Assembly (NCBI GenBank): GCA_937967285.1
Contig: CALBSU010000703.1
Coordinates: 5,001-23,172 of the forward strand
Length of the DNA stretch: 18,172 nt
Reading direction: 5' to 3'
Source of the DNA: an uncultured Acidobacteriota bacterium
Lineage (GTDB): Bacteria; Acidobacteriota; Blastocatellia; RBC074
Position numbers and translations under genes: made by a program. Below the pieces are notes generated by a model. That model made no database searches and was not told the DNA's origin. It was given only the letters and a program-made list of their open reading frames with translations. Of the stretch, positions 1 through 16,133 are shown piece by piece (positions within the stretch are counted from its first letter, which is position 1; every line of letters begins with the position of its first letter).

Positions 1-1
1 T

Positions 2-1114
2 CAGCTCCAGTGGCTGAATCCGCTCAATTTCCGGTTCGATCGCGGGGTTTTCGGATCGTTTCCGGGGATCGGCCCGGTGCCGGCGGTCGATACGGAGGTC
101 AGGTCGGACCGCACGCCGAGCGCGTTCATAGCGGCGACGGCGACGCAGCCGCTGACGCAGTTGCGGCGGATCGGGCTCGGGATCAGGCTCGGAGAGGTGA
201 CGCGCGATCTGGCAGAACAGAAGCTCAGCCGCCAGCAGCGCGAAACGGTCAATCAAGTCAAACGCAGCTACTATGCCATCCTGCAGCTGCAAAGCTCGCT
301 CGAAGCCTCCGAGGAAGGGCTCAAACTCTACAGGGAACTTGATCGCGTCGTGGCGACTTACGTCGAGCAACAGGTAGCGCTGGCGACGGAGAGTCTCGAC
401 GTCAGGACGCAGCTGGCGAAGGAGGAGTACGAGACGCTCAAGCTGCGGAACACGCTGGAGAGCGCGAAGGAGCAGCTCAACCAGTTGCTGGGCAGGGACA
501 TCCGGACGGCATTCAATGCGAGTCCCGTCTCGACTGCGACAATCTACGAAGCGGATCTGAGCGCGGCTCAGGCGCGGGCGCTGGCTGAGCGCCCCGAGAT
601 CAAAGAGGCGCGGCTGAAGCACCAGCAGGCGGAATACGATTATCGGATCAAGAAGGCCGAGGCGATCCCGGACGTCAGTCTGACATTCGGGTACTACTCG
701 GCCTTCGGCGTTTCGGTGCTTCCGCGCAACGGTGCGGGAGTCGGCGTGTCGATGAAGTGGGAGCCTTTCGACTGGGGCCGGCGGCGGCATGAAGCGAGCG
801 AGAAGGCGAAGACGATCGAGCAGGCCGAGGACGGAATGCGCGAGGTCGAGTCGCTGGTGCTGCGTGAGGTCGGCGACAGGTTCCGCAAGCTGCAGGAATC
901 CCGGGCTCTGCTGCGGGTGAGCGAGCTGGCGCGTGAGGCAGCGCGTGAAAAGCTGCGGGTGGCGACCAGCAAGTACGAGCAGGAGGCGGTGCTCTACCGC
1001 GAGGTGCTGCAGCAGCAGGCGGCGCTGGCCGAGGCCGGCAACCGTTATCAGCAGGCGCTGCTGGCTTACTGGACGGCGCGCGCCGACTTCGAAAAAGCGA
1101 TCGGAATGCTCTGA
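2..1114 (+). CDS. TolC-family outer membrane efflux protein (5' partial)
   Basis: This is the outer membrane factor of a tripartite efflux pump, which forms the trimeric exit duct across the periplasm and outer membrane. The frame is open from base 2, so the true start and signal peptide lie outside the window; 370 residues are present. Family members are usually 420-500 residues, so perhaps the first 60-120 are missing. The visible part shows the TolC pattern: a QPLTQLRRIGLGI segment near the start, then long Ala/Glu/Gln/Arg-rich helices, a short strand pair around the SLTFGYYSAFGVSVLP region, and a second set of helices ending in QQALLAYWTARADFEKAIG. The mid-repeat phrase ALAERPEIKEARL is also typical of the family. 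The gene ends 22 bases before the adaptor gene, and the permease follows, which supports the efflux assignment. The substrate cannot be read from the sequence. Confidence 0.88.
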   Translation, partial: QLQWLNPLNFRFDRGVFGSFPGIGPVPAVDTEVRSDRTPSAFIAATATQPLTQLRRIGLGIRLGEVTRDLAEQKLSRQQRETVNQVKRSYYAILQLQSSLEASEEGLKLYRELDRVVATYVEQQVALATESLDVRTQLAKEEYETLKLRNTLESAKEQLNQLLGRDIRTAFNASPVSTATIYEADLSAAQARALAERPEIKEARLKHQQAEYDYRIKKAEAIPDVSLTFGYYSAFGVSVLPRNGAGVGVSMKWEPFDWGRRRHEASEKAKTIEQAEDGMREVESLVLREVGDRFRKLQESRALLRVSELAREAAREKLRVATSKYEQEAVLYREVLQQQAALAEAGNRYQQALLAYWTARADFEKAIGML

Positions 1115-1124
1115 TTTTCGGGCC

Positions 1125-1130
1125 AGAGGA
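1125..1130 (+). promoter_or_regulatory. Ribosome binding site deciding the adaptor start
   Basis: AGAGGA sits directly against an ATG at 1131 and six bases before a second in-frame ATG at 1137. Normal Shine-Dalgarno spacing therefore favours 1137 as the start of the adaptor protein. The open frame extends upstream to 933, but that part overlaps the TolC-like gene in another frame and comes before the lipoprotein signal peptide, so it is not used. Confidence 0.6.
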
Positions 1131-1136
1131 ATGACG

Positions 1137-2357
1137 ATGAAGATTCAATCAGCAATCTGTTGTTGTTTGGTCGCCGGGGCGCTGCTGGCGGGAGGGTGCC
1201 GCAGCAGGGAGACTTACGAGAAGCCTCTGACGCCGGTTCAGGTGCAGGAAGTTCGCGAATACTATCCCGGCGCGGACGGCGGCACGGAAGAGAAATATTC
1301 GGCGACCATTCAGACATCGATGCAGGTCGAGCTGGCGTTCAAGTATGGCGGATACGTCGAGGCGATCCAGCAGGTGAAAGGCGCGCAGGGGGTGACGCGG
1401 TCCATCCAGGAGGGAGATCGCGTGCCGAAGGGTGCGGTGCTTGCCCGGCTGCGTGGCGACGAGTTCACCGCAAAGGTGCGCCAGGCGGAATCGCAACTGG
1501 CCGAGGCGCAATCGACGATGAGCGCCAATGCCGCGCAGCAGGCTGAGGCCGAGGCGGCGCTCGACCAGGCGAAGCGGGACCTCCAGCGTGCGACGAAGCT
1601 GATCGAGAGCAAGAGCCTGACGAGGCCTGAGTTCGAGGGGGCTTCGACGCGGGTGCAGATGGCACAGGCAAAACTTGAGGCGGTGCAGGCTCAGAAGAGG
1701 GTGATCGAGGCCAAGATCAGCGGAGCGCAGTCGCTGGTTGCCGAGGCGCGGCTGGCGCAGTCCGATGCAGTGCTGCGAGCCCCGATCGACAGTTTCGTGC
1801 TCAAACGGCTGATAGAACCGGGCATGCTGGCGGCGCCGGGGAGGCCGGCATTCATCCTGGCCGACAGAAGATCCGTCAGGGCTGTCTTCGGCGTGCCCGA
1901 TACGACGGTCCGCAACATCACGCCCGGGATGAAGCTGGGGCTGACGACGGAAGCCGCGCCGGGGGTCGAGTTCAGGGGATACGTCTCGAAGGTATCGCCG
2001 GCGGCGGATCCGAAGAGCCGCGTCTTCGAGGTCGAAGTGACGATTCCGAGCGCGCCCGAGCAGTTGCGACTGGGGATGATCGCGACGATCGCGCTGCCGT
2101 CGGCGCGACTGGCCGCTTCGCTGACGGTGGTTCCGATCAATGCGATCGTCCGACTGAAGAAGTCCGAGGACGATTACGCCGTCAATGTCGTCAGGAAGGA
2201 AGGCGGGAAAGATGTCGTCCGGCAGCGGCCGGTCAAGCTCGGCGAAGCGTTCGGAAACATGATCGCCGTAACATCGGGACTGTCGCTGGGAGAGCGCGTC
2301 GTGGTCTCCGGCTCGGCGCTGATGGTCGACGGCGATCAGGTCCGCATCATACCTTGA
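1137..2357 (+). CDS. RND efflux periplasmic adaptor (HlyD/MFP family) lipoprotein
   Basis: This is the membrane fusion protein linking the inner-membrane RND permease to the TolC-like duct. The 406-residue product opens with MKIQSAICCCLVAGALLAGG followed by Cys21, a lipoprotein signal peptide with a slightly loose lipobox (AGG-C). The protein is therefore probably lipid-anchored in the periplasm. Two half-lipoyl motifs flank a hairpin: EGDRVPKGAVLARL (about 92-105) and LRAPIDSFVLKRLIEPGML (about 213-231). Between them, residues 108-209 are Ala/Glu/Gln-rich coiled coil that would contact the duct. Beta-barrel and membrane-proximal domains follow (about 235-406), with LRLGMIATIALPS and a VPINAIV strand typical of the family. 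An ATG at 1131 is the alternative start. The stop at 2355-2357 overlaps the GAGGG ribosome binding site of the permease gene, so the two are probably translated from one message. Confidence 0.9.
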   Translation: MKIQSAICCCLVAGALLAGGCRSRETYEKPLTPVQVQEVREYYPGADGGTEEKYSATIQTSMQVELAFKYGGYVEAIQQVKGAQGVTRSIQEGDRVPKGAVLARLRGDEFTAKVRQAESQLAEAQSTMSANAAQQAEAEAALDQAKRDLQRATKLIESKSLTRPEFEGASTRVQMAQAKLEAVQAQKRVIEAKISGAQSLVAEARLAQSDAVLRAPIDSFVLKRLIEPGMLAAPGRPAFILADRRSVRAVFGVPDTTVRNITPGMKLGLTTEAAPGVEFRGYVSKVSPAADPKSRVFEVEVTIPSAPEQLRLGMIATIALPSARLAASLTVVPINAIVRLKKSEDDYAVNVVRKEGGKDVVRQRPVKLGEAFGNMIAVTSGLSLGERVVVSGSALMVDGDQVRIIP

Positions 2358-2366
2358 GGGCGTAGC

Positions 2367-6029
<3,663 letters not shown>

Positions 6030-6041
6030 CCCTGAACGATT

Positions 6042-8063
6042 ATGCAGACCGTGAAGAAGTGCAATCAATGCGGCAGAACCTATACCGAGGACATCTCTTA
6101 CTGCCTCGACGACGGAAAGCCGCTGGTTGAAGTCGAAACGATGATCGGAAAGGTCATCGACGGGCGATACCGGCTGGACAGCCTGATCGGCAAGGGCGGG
6201 ATGGGCGACGTCTATCGCGCCACGCACGTGCACATCGACTCGGAGTTCGCGGTCAAGCTGCTCAAACCGGAGTTCGTTGCGAACGAAACGGCGATCCGCA
6301 GGTTCCGTCTGGAGGCCCGCGCGGCCGGAAGAATCCAGCATCCGAATGCCGTCCGGGTGACCGATTTCGGCGTCTCGCCTGAGAACATCGTCTATCTCGT
6401 GATGGACCTGATCAGCGGCCATTCGCTGCGCAGCCTGATGGGCAGCGAGGCGCCGATGGATTACGCGAGGACGGTCGGCATTGTCCGGCAGGTCTGCGCG
6501 GCGGTCGATGCGGCTCATCGCAGCGGAGTCATCCATCGCGACATCAAACCCGACAACATCCTGATCGAAAAGGACCAGCGCGGCGAAACGGTCAAGGTGC
6601 TCGACTTCGGCATCGCCAAACTGAGGGAGGCTCAGACCTCCGACCTCTACCTGACTCAGGCCGGCACGATCATCGGGACTCCGCAGTACATGTCGCCCGA
6701 ACAGTGCCAGGGAAAAGAGATCGATTCGCGCTCGGACATCTACAGCATCGGGATCATCCTCTACGAGATGCTGACGGGCAAAGTCCCGTTCGACGCCGTC
6801 GCTTCGCTGCAGGTGGTCTACATGCAGCTCAACGAAACGCCGCCGCCGCTCGGCGAAGCGGCGCCGCACGTTCCTGAGCCGCTGGTTCGCGTCGTCGAGC
6901 GGGCGCTCAACAAGAAGCCAGAGGACAGGCCGTCGACCGCTCAGCAGTTGAGCGACGAACTGAAACGCGCGCTCGAAGAGTCCGAGGGCCATCCGGTTGT
7001 ATCCGCGCCCGATCCTGCGCCTCCCTACGTCCGGGGCGAAGTCCGGACGCCGGTTCAGGGCCAGCCGCGCGATACCGATCCCGAACACTCGCGACGATCG
7101 CTAGAAACGAGGCCGCTCAGGCCCGGAGAGAAAGTGGACACCTCCGGCGGGACCGATCGGGATACCAGCGGCGCGCGCGTCACGAGCTTCGAACCATCGC
7201 GCCGCGAAACGCCGGGGAAGATCGAGACTCCGCCGACGCTCATCCAGCCTTCGACGGGTAAAAGCCGTCGACTGCCGATCCTGATAGCCTCAGCGGTCGT
7301 GCTGATCGCCCTCGCGGTAATCTTCATGATGTCGAGATCGAAAGAGGAAGCTCCGCGGCCGCCGGCTGCGATTTCCGTTCCCGACGGGATGGTTCTGATC
7401 GAAGGCAGCAAGTTCACGATGGGACGTGATGACGGAGGATCCGACGAAGGCCCCGCACACGAAGTTGCGATCGCGCCTTTTCTGATCGATATCAATGAAG
7501 TGACCAATCAGGACTACAAAAAATTCGTCGATGCGACCGGGCATAAGGTCCCTTCAAACTGGAAGACCGGCGGATCCTACGATCCGGCCGAGGCCCTCTT
7601 CCCCGTCACCCACGTCACATGGGACGACGCCACTGCATACGCCAAGTGGGCCGGCAAACGGTTGCCGAAAGAAGCGGAGTGGGAATACGTGGCGCGCGGC
7701 GGCAGCCGGCAGCTGCTCTACCCGTGGGGAAACCAGTGGCAGGCCGGTTATGCTAATATTGACAACAAGTCTCAACCGAGACCGGCGCCGGTGCGAAGCC
7801 ACGTCCGGGACGTCAGCCCGTTCGGCGTTTACGATATGGCGGGCAATGTCAGCGAATGGGTCGAGGATTTCTACTCCGCCAGATACGGCGACAGCCCGGA
7901 CCGGAGTCTGCGGGTATACAGGGGAGGCAATTTCCTCGATCCGCCGGAAAAGGGTACGGCGACTTACAGATGGGCCGACTATCCGGGAACGATACCGGCG
8001 GACCAGATGCTCAGAGTTGGATTCAGATGCGCCAAAACGGTCGAACAATCTTCATCGCGGTGA
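6042..8063 (+). CDS. Membrane Ser/Thr protein kinase with C-terminal FGE-sulfatase-like domain
   Basis: This is a Hanks-type kinase that probably senses an envelope signal and phosphorylates cytoplasmic targets. Domains of the 673-residue product: a short Cys ribbon (Cys7, Cys10, Cys21, with an Asp where a fourth Cys might be); a kinase domain at about 43-310; a Pro/Arg/Thr-rich juxtamembrane linker at 311-408; one TM helix at about 411-430; and an FGE-sulfatase/SUMF1-like domain at about 446-664 outside the membrane. Catalytic motifs are complete: GKGGMG (50-55), Lys72 in AVK, HRDIKPDN (165-172), DFG (188-190) and SPE (218-220). FGE family motifs include LPKEAEWEYVARGG and GNVSEWVEDFY. That domain has a single Cys (Cys663), so the paired copper-binding cysteines of true formylglycine-generating enzymes are absent; a ligand-binding role is more likely. 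The start lies 12 bases after the permease stop with no clear ribosome binding site; it is kept because the N-terminal ribbon is a recognisable family feature. Confidence 0.93.
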   Translation: MQTVKKCNQCGRTYTEDISYCLDDGKPLVEVETMIGKVIDGRYRLDSLIGKGGMGDVYRATHVHIDSEFAVKLLKPEFVANETAIRRFRLEARAAGRIQHPNAVRVTDFGVSPENIVYLVMDLISGHSLRSLMGSEAPMDYARTVGIVRQVCAAVDAAHRSGVIHRDIKPDNILIEKDQRGETVKVLDFGIAKLREAQTSDLYLTQAGTIIGTPQYMSPEQCQGKEIDSRSDIYSIGIILYEMLTGKVPFDAVASLQVVYMQLNETPPPLGEAAPHVPEPLVRVVERALNKKPEDRPSTAQQLSDELKRALEESEGHPVVSAPDPAPPYVRGEVRTPVQGQPRDTDPEHSRRSLETRPLRPGEKVDTSGGTDRDTSGARVTSFEPSRRETPGKIETPPTLIQPSTGKSRRLPILIASAVVLIALAVIFMMSRSKEEAPRPPAAISVPDGMVLIEGSKFTMGRDDGGSDEGPAHEVAIAPFLIDINEVTNQDYKKFVDATGHKVPSNWKTGGSYDPAEALFPVTHVTWDDATAYAKWAGKRLPKEAEWEYVARGGSRQLLYPWGNQWQAGYANIDNKSQPRPAPVRSHVRDVSPFGVYDMAGNVSEWVEDFYSARYGDSPDRSLRVYRGGNFLDPPEKGTATYRWADYPGTIPADQMLRVGFRCAKTVEQSSSR

Positions 8064-9267
8064 CAATGCTCTGCCTGGCCGTAACGGTCATGGGCCAGAA
8101 GCGCAGCGATCGGACTGAAAAGAAGGGCGCCGCTCCTGTCGCTCCCAAGAGAACGACGCGTTCGGTTCCTGAGACGGAGCGCGTCAGAATCATCACCAGG
8201 ACAGAGTACATCCGAGTCCCCGCTCCCGCCAACAAGGGAAGCCTCTGGGTAGCAGCCGTCCAGGGCGCGCAGGTTACACTGACTCCAATCAGGAATGGCA
8301 GTCAGAAACCCGATCCATTGAACTACAAAATAACCGACGATAATGGCGGTTTGTTTCTGAGCCTGCCTCCGGGAGACTACCAGCTCCAGATCGAGCATCC
8401 CGATTACGTGCCTCTTTCAGAAACGATAACGATCACCGCGGCACAGAGAAAACCGTTTGCCGCGAATCTCGAAAAAGCCATGGTCTCCCTGAGTCTGGTC
8501 TCGGAACCAGGGGCGCGCGTCTACGCCGGCAACGTCGATCAGGGCGTCGTGCCAGTCAACGGAGAATTGAAGTTCGGTCTTCCTCCCGGGCGACATAAGA
8601 TCAGCGTCAACAAGACCGGCTATGAGATCAGAAATCTGGACCTCATGCTCTCGCTGAACGAACCCGTACACACCGAACGCGTGGACCTGGTTCCGATTCC
8701 AAATTCTACGGAAGTGAATTGGGGGCCTGATGTCTCAGGCTCTGAAACGTGGTTTCCAAAACCCGCGTGGCTTTTCGCGGCTTCCGGAGCGAAGGCCGGA
8801 GCAATGGTCAAAGGAGACAAAGTCTCACTTTTCAAGACCGAACCCAACAGGAAATTCAACATCTATCGCAACTTCGAACTTGTATTCGATGTCGTATTCT
8901 CGAACTACAAGGGAGCATCATGGGTTGTCCGCGCCACGGACCCGGACAACTACTACCTCTTTGAAATCGTCACTCCTCCCGGTCAGAAAGCGATCGTCAA
9001 GTTCTGGGTGTGCCGTAATGGAATGCTTTCAGTAAAGCGCAGTCAGCCTGTCCCCTACAAACTTGACAACCCCGGCGACTCTTACCACGTAACATTCAAG
9101 GCCACCGGCAAAACCTTCAATATCAAAATGGAGATCTCCGGCGATAAACCGCAGAATCTCGATAACCTCGCGGTCTTTCAGGATGACTCGAACGACGCAT
9201 TGTTATTGGGCGGCGTAGGTTTTCGGGCAAAGGATTCGAGCGAATTTCTCGTCAAGAGCGTCTTCAT

Positions 9268-9280
<13 letters not shown>
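8027..9280 (+). CDS. Secreted protein with carboxypeptidase-regulatory-like and PEGA domains
   Basis: Specific function unknown. The 417-residue product has an N-terminal signal peptide (hydrophobic FIAVTMLCLAVTVMG, probable cleavage near residue 23) followed by a basic, low-complexity stretch to about 67. Residues 72-148 resemble a carboxypeptidase-regulatory-like beta-sandwich (GLFLSLPPGDYQLQIEHPDY). Residues 152-222 resemble a PEGA domain (LVSEPGARVYAGNVDQG, then FGLPPGRHKISVNKTGYE). The rest (about 230-417) is beta-rich, with WVVRATDPDNYYLFEI and a GGVGFRAKDSSEF end. It resembles a concanavalin/LamG-like or DUF1080-like jelly roll, by eye only. The open frame extends upstream to 7856, but that part lies inside the kinase gene and before the signal peptide, so ATG 8027 is chosen; there is no strong ribosome binding site. 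The 37-base overlap with the kinase implies translational coupling. PEGA proteins often bind envelope polymers or accompany Ser/Thr kinases, so a partner of the kinase sensor domain is plausible but unproven. The last codons lie inside the first copy of the downstream tandem repeat. Confidence 0.8.
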
Positions 9281-9558
<278 letters not shown>

Positions 9559-9567
9559 CCAGCTACC

Positions 9568-13350
<3,783 letters not shown>

Positions 13351-13404
13351 ACTTACCTCCCTGATGTTGCCGTTCGTGGAGTCGCAGTTGACGACTCTCT
13401 CTAT

Positions 13405-16131
13405 CTATTCTGGCTGTTGATCGAGCATTCGACTGATCGCATCGCGTATGGCCGATGCGAGTCGCTCGTACTCTTTCTCAGGTTCATCCATTCGGGGGAT
13501 TTCCGGGTCGGGGTGAATCGGTTGTCCGAAGGTGATCGATACCGGAACGAATCTGACGCGGTCGCCGACCTTCGACCACGCCTGAAACGATCCCTTGACG
13601 GCTACCGGGACGATCGGAATGCCCAGCTCTCCGGCCAGGATTCCGACGCCCTTCTTGAATTTCTGAAGCTGACCGTCGCAGCTCAGTCCGCCTTCCGGAA
13701 AGATGAGCAGGTTCTGTTGCGCCTTGAGTCCGATGGCGGAGATGCGCATGGCGCGTCCGAGATTGGTGTCGGCATCGACCGGCACGATCCGCGAGACGCG
13801 GGCGACCAGATCCTTGAACCCTCCGCTGAAGAACGGCGTGAAGCCGAGCGTGAACATATGGCGGATCACGCGGTACGGAATCGACGCCGAGACGAGCGGC
13901 CCGTCGAGATAGCTCTGATGGTTCGGGCAGATCAGAAACGGCCGATCCGCGGGCAGGTTCTCGATCCCGCTGACCCTGAGACGGAAAAATATCACTCCGA
14001 GCAGGTAGATCAGTTTGAGCGCCAGAAAATGGACGACCCGCGAAATCGTCGAAGGTTCGATGATGTACCTGGCCGCCATGTCGTCGGTTTCAGCCGAGGC
14101 GATGATCTCGCGCCAGGTGACTCGCGCAGCCTGGGCCCCCGCTCCGCCGCTTGCCGCGCCTTCCCTGATCCGCCGTTCGATGATTCCGAGCAGATCGCGC
14201 AGCGTGAAGACCTGACTGGCGACTTCGTCACCGAGCCTGACGCCTAGAGCCGCTTCGATCTGCGCCAGCAGTTCGATCCTCTGCAGCGAATCGAACCCGA
14301 GATCGAGTTCCAGATTCATGTCCGGATGAAGCTCGGCCTCGAGCGCAGTTTCGCGTTTGATGATCTCGAGCGCGCGGCGCGAGGCGTCGGTCGCGAGCAG
14401 CAGGTCATCGCCTTCCTGATTCCTGTAGGCCGCCTTTTCCGGCGCCTGGCCGTCTCCGTTCGCTGAGTGCGGCTTGACCAGAAAGCGCTGGATCTTCCGG
14501 CTGGCGGTGCGCGGCAGCGGTTCGGTCCGGATCTCGTAGGTCAGGATCCGCTTGTACTTCGGCAGGTAGGCCGAATACTCCTCGATTCCCTCGCGGATGA
14601 TCTCCTTCGAATTGACGATGTGATGCTGCTTGAGATAATCGAAGTTCGGGACGATGACCGCGTGGAGCCGCTCGGAGCGCGCGTAGTCGCCCGGCTCCGA
14701 GACTCCGAGAACGCACATCTCCGCGATGTGGGGAATCTGCAGGTAGTGCTGCTCGATCTCCTCGGGATAGATGTTCTTGCCGGAACTGAGGACGATCATC
14801 TCCTTGCGGCGTCCGCGGATGAAGACATTGCCGTGCCTGTCCACCGAACCGAGGTCGCCGGTGTGGAACCATCCGTCCCTGACGACCGCGGCGGTCGCTT
14901 CCGGATCGTCGAGATAGCCCTGCATGAGGGACGGTCCCGAGATCAGAATCTCGCCGACTCCGGATTCGTCCGGGTCGAGGATCCTGATCTCGACTCCCGG
15001 AATCGCCCTGCCGACAGATCCGATGACGTTGTCGTTGGCCGGCGTGAAGGTGCCTCCGCCGAACGTCTCGGTCAGCGCGTATCCCTGTTGAACGTCGAAG
15101 CCGAGGCTGTAGAAGTCCCTGATCACCTTCGGATCGAAATATGACGCCGCGCTGACCAGCAGCCGCAGATGACCGCCGAAGATCCGATGAACCTTGCCGA
15201 ACAGGCGCGGCCCCGGATTGAGCCCTGTCGTACGGCGAATCAGGCGCGTCAGGTTGAGCAGCAGCCGGAAGACGAGCCGCACGGCGAGCGGCAGGTCGCG
15301 CACTTCATCGAAGATCTTTTTGTGAAGCAGGTAGAAGACCTGCGGGACGGCCGGAAAGACCGTCACCCTGCCGCGACTCATCGCGGACATCAGCTCGGCG
15401 CTGTTGATCTGCCTGACGAAAGTGATCGCTCCGCCTTTCGCCAGCGGAACCAGAACATTGGCCAGCGCCGCGAAGATATGATGCGACGGGATGACGGCCA
15501 GCGCCGAATCCGTCGAATCGACCTCGAGATACTGCATCAGTCCGCTGACGCTGTTGTTCATGGCGCGATGCTGAATGACTACGCCTTTCGGCTTGCCGGT
15601 CGTTCCCGAGGTGAAGAAGATCGTCCCGACATCCTCCGGGTCGATCTGAGGCGGATCGGGATAGCTCTCGCGCTCCGTGAAGAGATCGTCGATCAGCACG
15701 GCGTCGTCGCCCGGTTCGATCGAATCGAGCAGGATGATCGTCGGAGCCTGCGGCAGTCCGGCCGCGGCCTCTTTCGCGATCCCGAGCTTCTCACGGACGG
15801 TGAAGATGAATCGCGGAGCGGTTCTGGCGAGGACGGGTGAGAGTTCAGCTTTGCCGTATTCGACATCGAGCGGAACGATGACGGCTCCGCCCCTGAGCGC
15901 GGCGAGATAGGCAACGACCCATCGCGGCACCAGTCGCGCCCAGAAGACCGCACGGTCTCCCTTCCCCATCCCGCGCTCGACGAGCGAGGACCTCAGCTTC
16001 CGGGCCAGATCGTGGATCTCGCGATGCGTGAACCGCTGCGCGCCGTCGTCGGTGAACATCTGCAGCGCCGTGTTGTCGGGATACTTCGCCAGCGCGGCTT
16101 CGAGTTCGGTGAAAATCGCTGTCTGAGGCAT
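13405..16131 (-). CDS. Trifunctional acyl-AMP ligase / acyl carrier / PlsC-type acyltransferase fusion
   Basis: This protein probably activates a fatty acid, loads it on its own carrier domain and transfers it to a lysolipid or glycerophosphate acceptor. In 908 residues there are three domains. The AMP-forming ligase (about 1-555) has the P-loop TSGTTGKPKG (174-183), YALTETFG (351-358), HTGDLG (423-428), GRRKE (440-444) and the C-terminal catalytic Lys546 in TASRKIQRF. The acyl carrier domain (about 585-657) has Ser615 in LGFDSLQ as the phosphopantetheine site. A Gly/Ala linker (658-668) and a hydrophobic segment (about 698-717) lead to the acyltransferase, with NHQSYLDG (His738/Asp743, HX4D), FPEGGLS (811-817) and VPVAVKGS. 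Start choice: ATG 16131 follows GGGGG at six-base spacing and lies 2 bases after the hydrolase stop. The frame continues upstream to 16188, but that part overlaps the hydrolase. E. coli Aas joins similar enzymes in the opposite order and without a carrier. Membrane association is likely. Acyl chain and acceptor are unknown. Confidence 0.9.
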   Translation of the reverse strand: MPQTAIFTELEAALAKYPDNTALQMFTDDGAQRFTHREIHDLARKLRSSLVERGMGKGDRAVFWARLVPRWVVAYLAALRGGAVIVPLDVEYGKAELSPVLARTAPRFIFTVREKLGIAKEAAAGLPQAPTIILLDSIEPGDDAVLIDDLFTERESYPDPPQIDPEDVGTIFFTSGTTGKPKGVVIQHRAMNNSVSGLMQYLEVDSTDSALAVIPSHHIFAALANVLVPLAKGGAITFVRQINSAELMSAMSRGRVTVFPAVPQVFYLLHKKIFDEVRDLPLAVRLVFRLLLNLTRLIRRTTGLNPGPRLFGKVHRIFGGHLRLLVSAASYFDPKVIRDFYSLGFDVQQGYALTETFGGGTFTPANDNVIGSVGRAIPGVEIRILDPDESGVGEILISGPSLMQGYLDDPEATAAVVRDGWFHTGDLGSVDRHGNVFIRGRRKEMIVLSSGKNIYPEEIEQHYLQIPHIAEMCVLGVSEPGDYARSERLHAVIVPNFDYLKQHHIVNSKEIIREGIEEYSAYLPKYKRILTYEIRTEPLPRTASRKIQRFLVKPHSANGDGQAPEKAAYRNQEGDDLLLATDASRRALEIIKRETALEAELHPDMNLELDLGFDSLQRIELLAQIEAALGVRLGDEVASQVFTLRDLLGIIERRIREGAASGGAGAQAARVTWREIIASAETDDMAARYIIEPSTISRVVHFLALKLIYLLGVIFFRLRVSGIENLPADRPFLICPNHQSYLDGPLVSASIPYRVIRHMFTLGFTPFFSGGFKDLVARVSRIVPVDADTNLGRAMRISAIGLKAQQNLLIFPEGGLSCDGQLQKFKKGVGILAGELGIPIVPVAVKGSFQAWSKVGDRVRFVPVSITFGQPIHPDPEIPRMDEPEKEYERLASAIRDAISRMLDQQPE

Positions 16132-16133
16132 GA

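Noticed and set aside
933..1136. Upstream extension of the adaptor gene to an ATG at 933
   Set aside because: It overlaps the TolC-like gene and precedes the lipoprotein signal peptide; the ribosome binding site points to 1137.
7900..8063. Diversity-generating retroelement variable region at the end of the FGE-like domain
   Set aside because: The fold is one used by such targets, but there is no adenine-driven variable pattern, template repeat or reverse transcriptase in the window.
13379..13397. Terminator between the ligase and receptor genes
   Set aside because: GAGTCG and CGACTC can form a 6-bp stem with a 7-base loop, but no T-run follows on the minus strand; at most a small leader hairpin.
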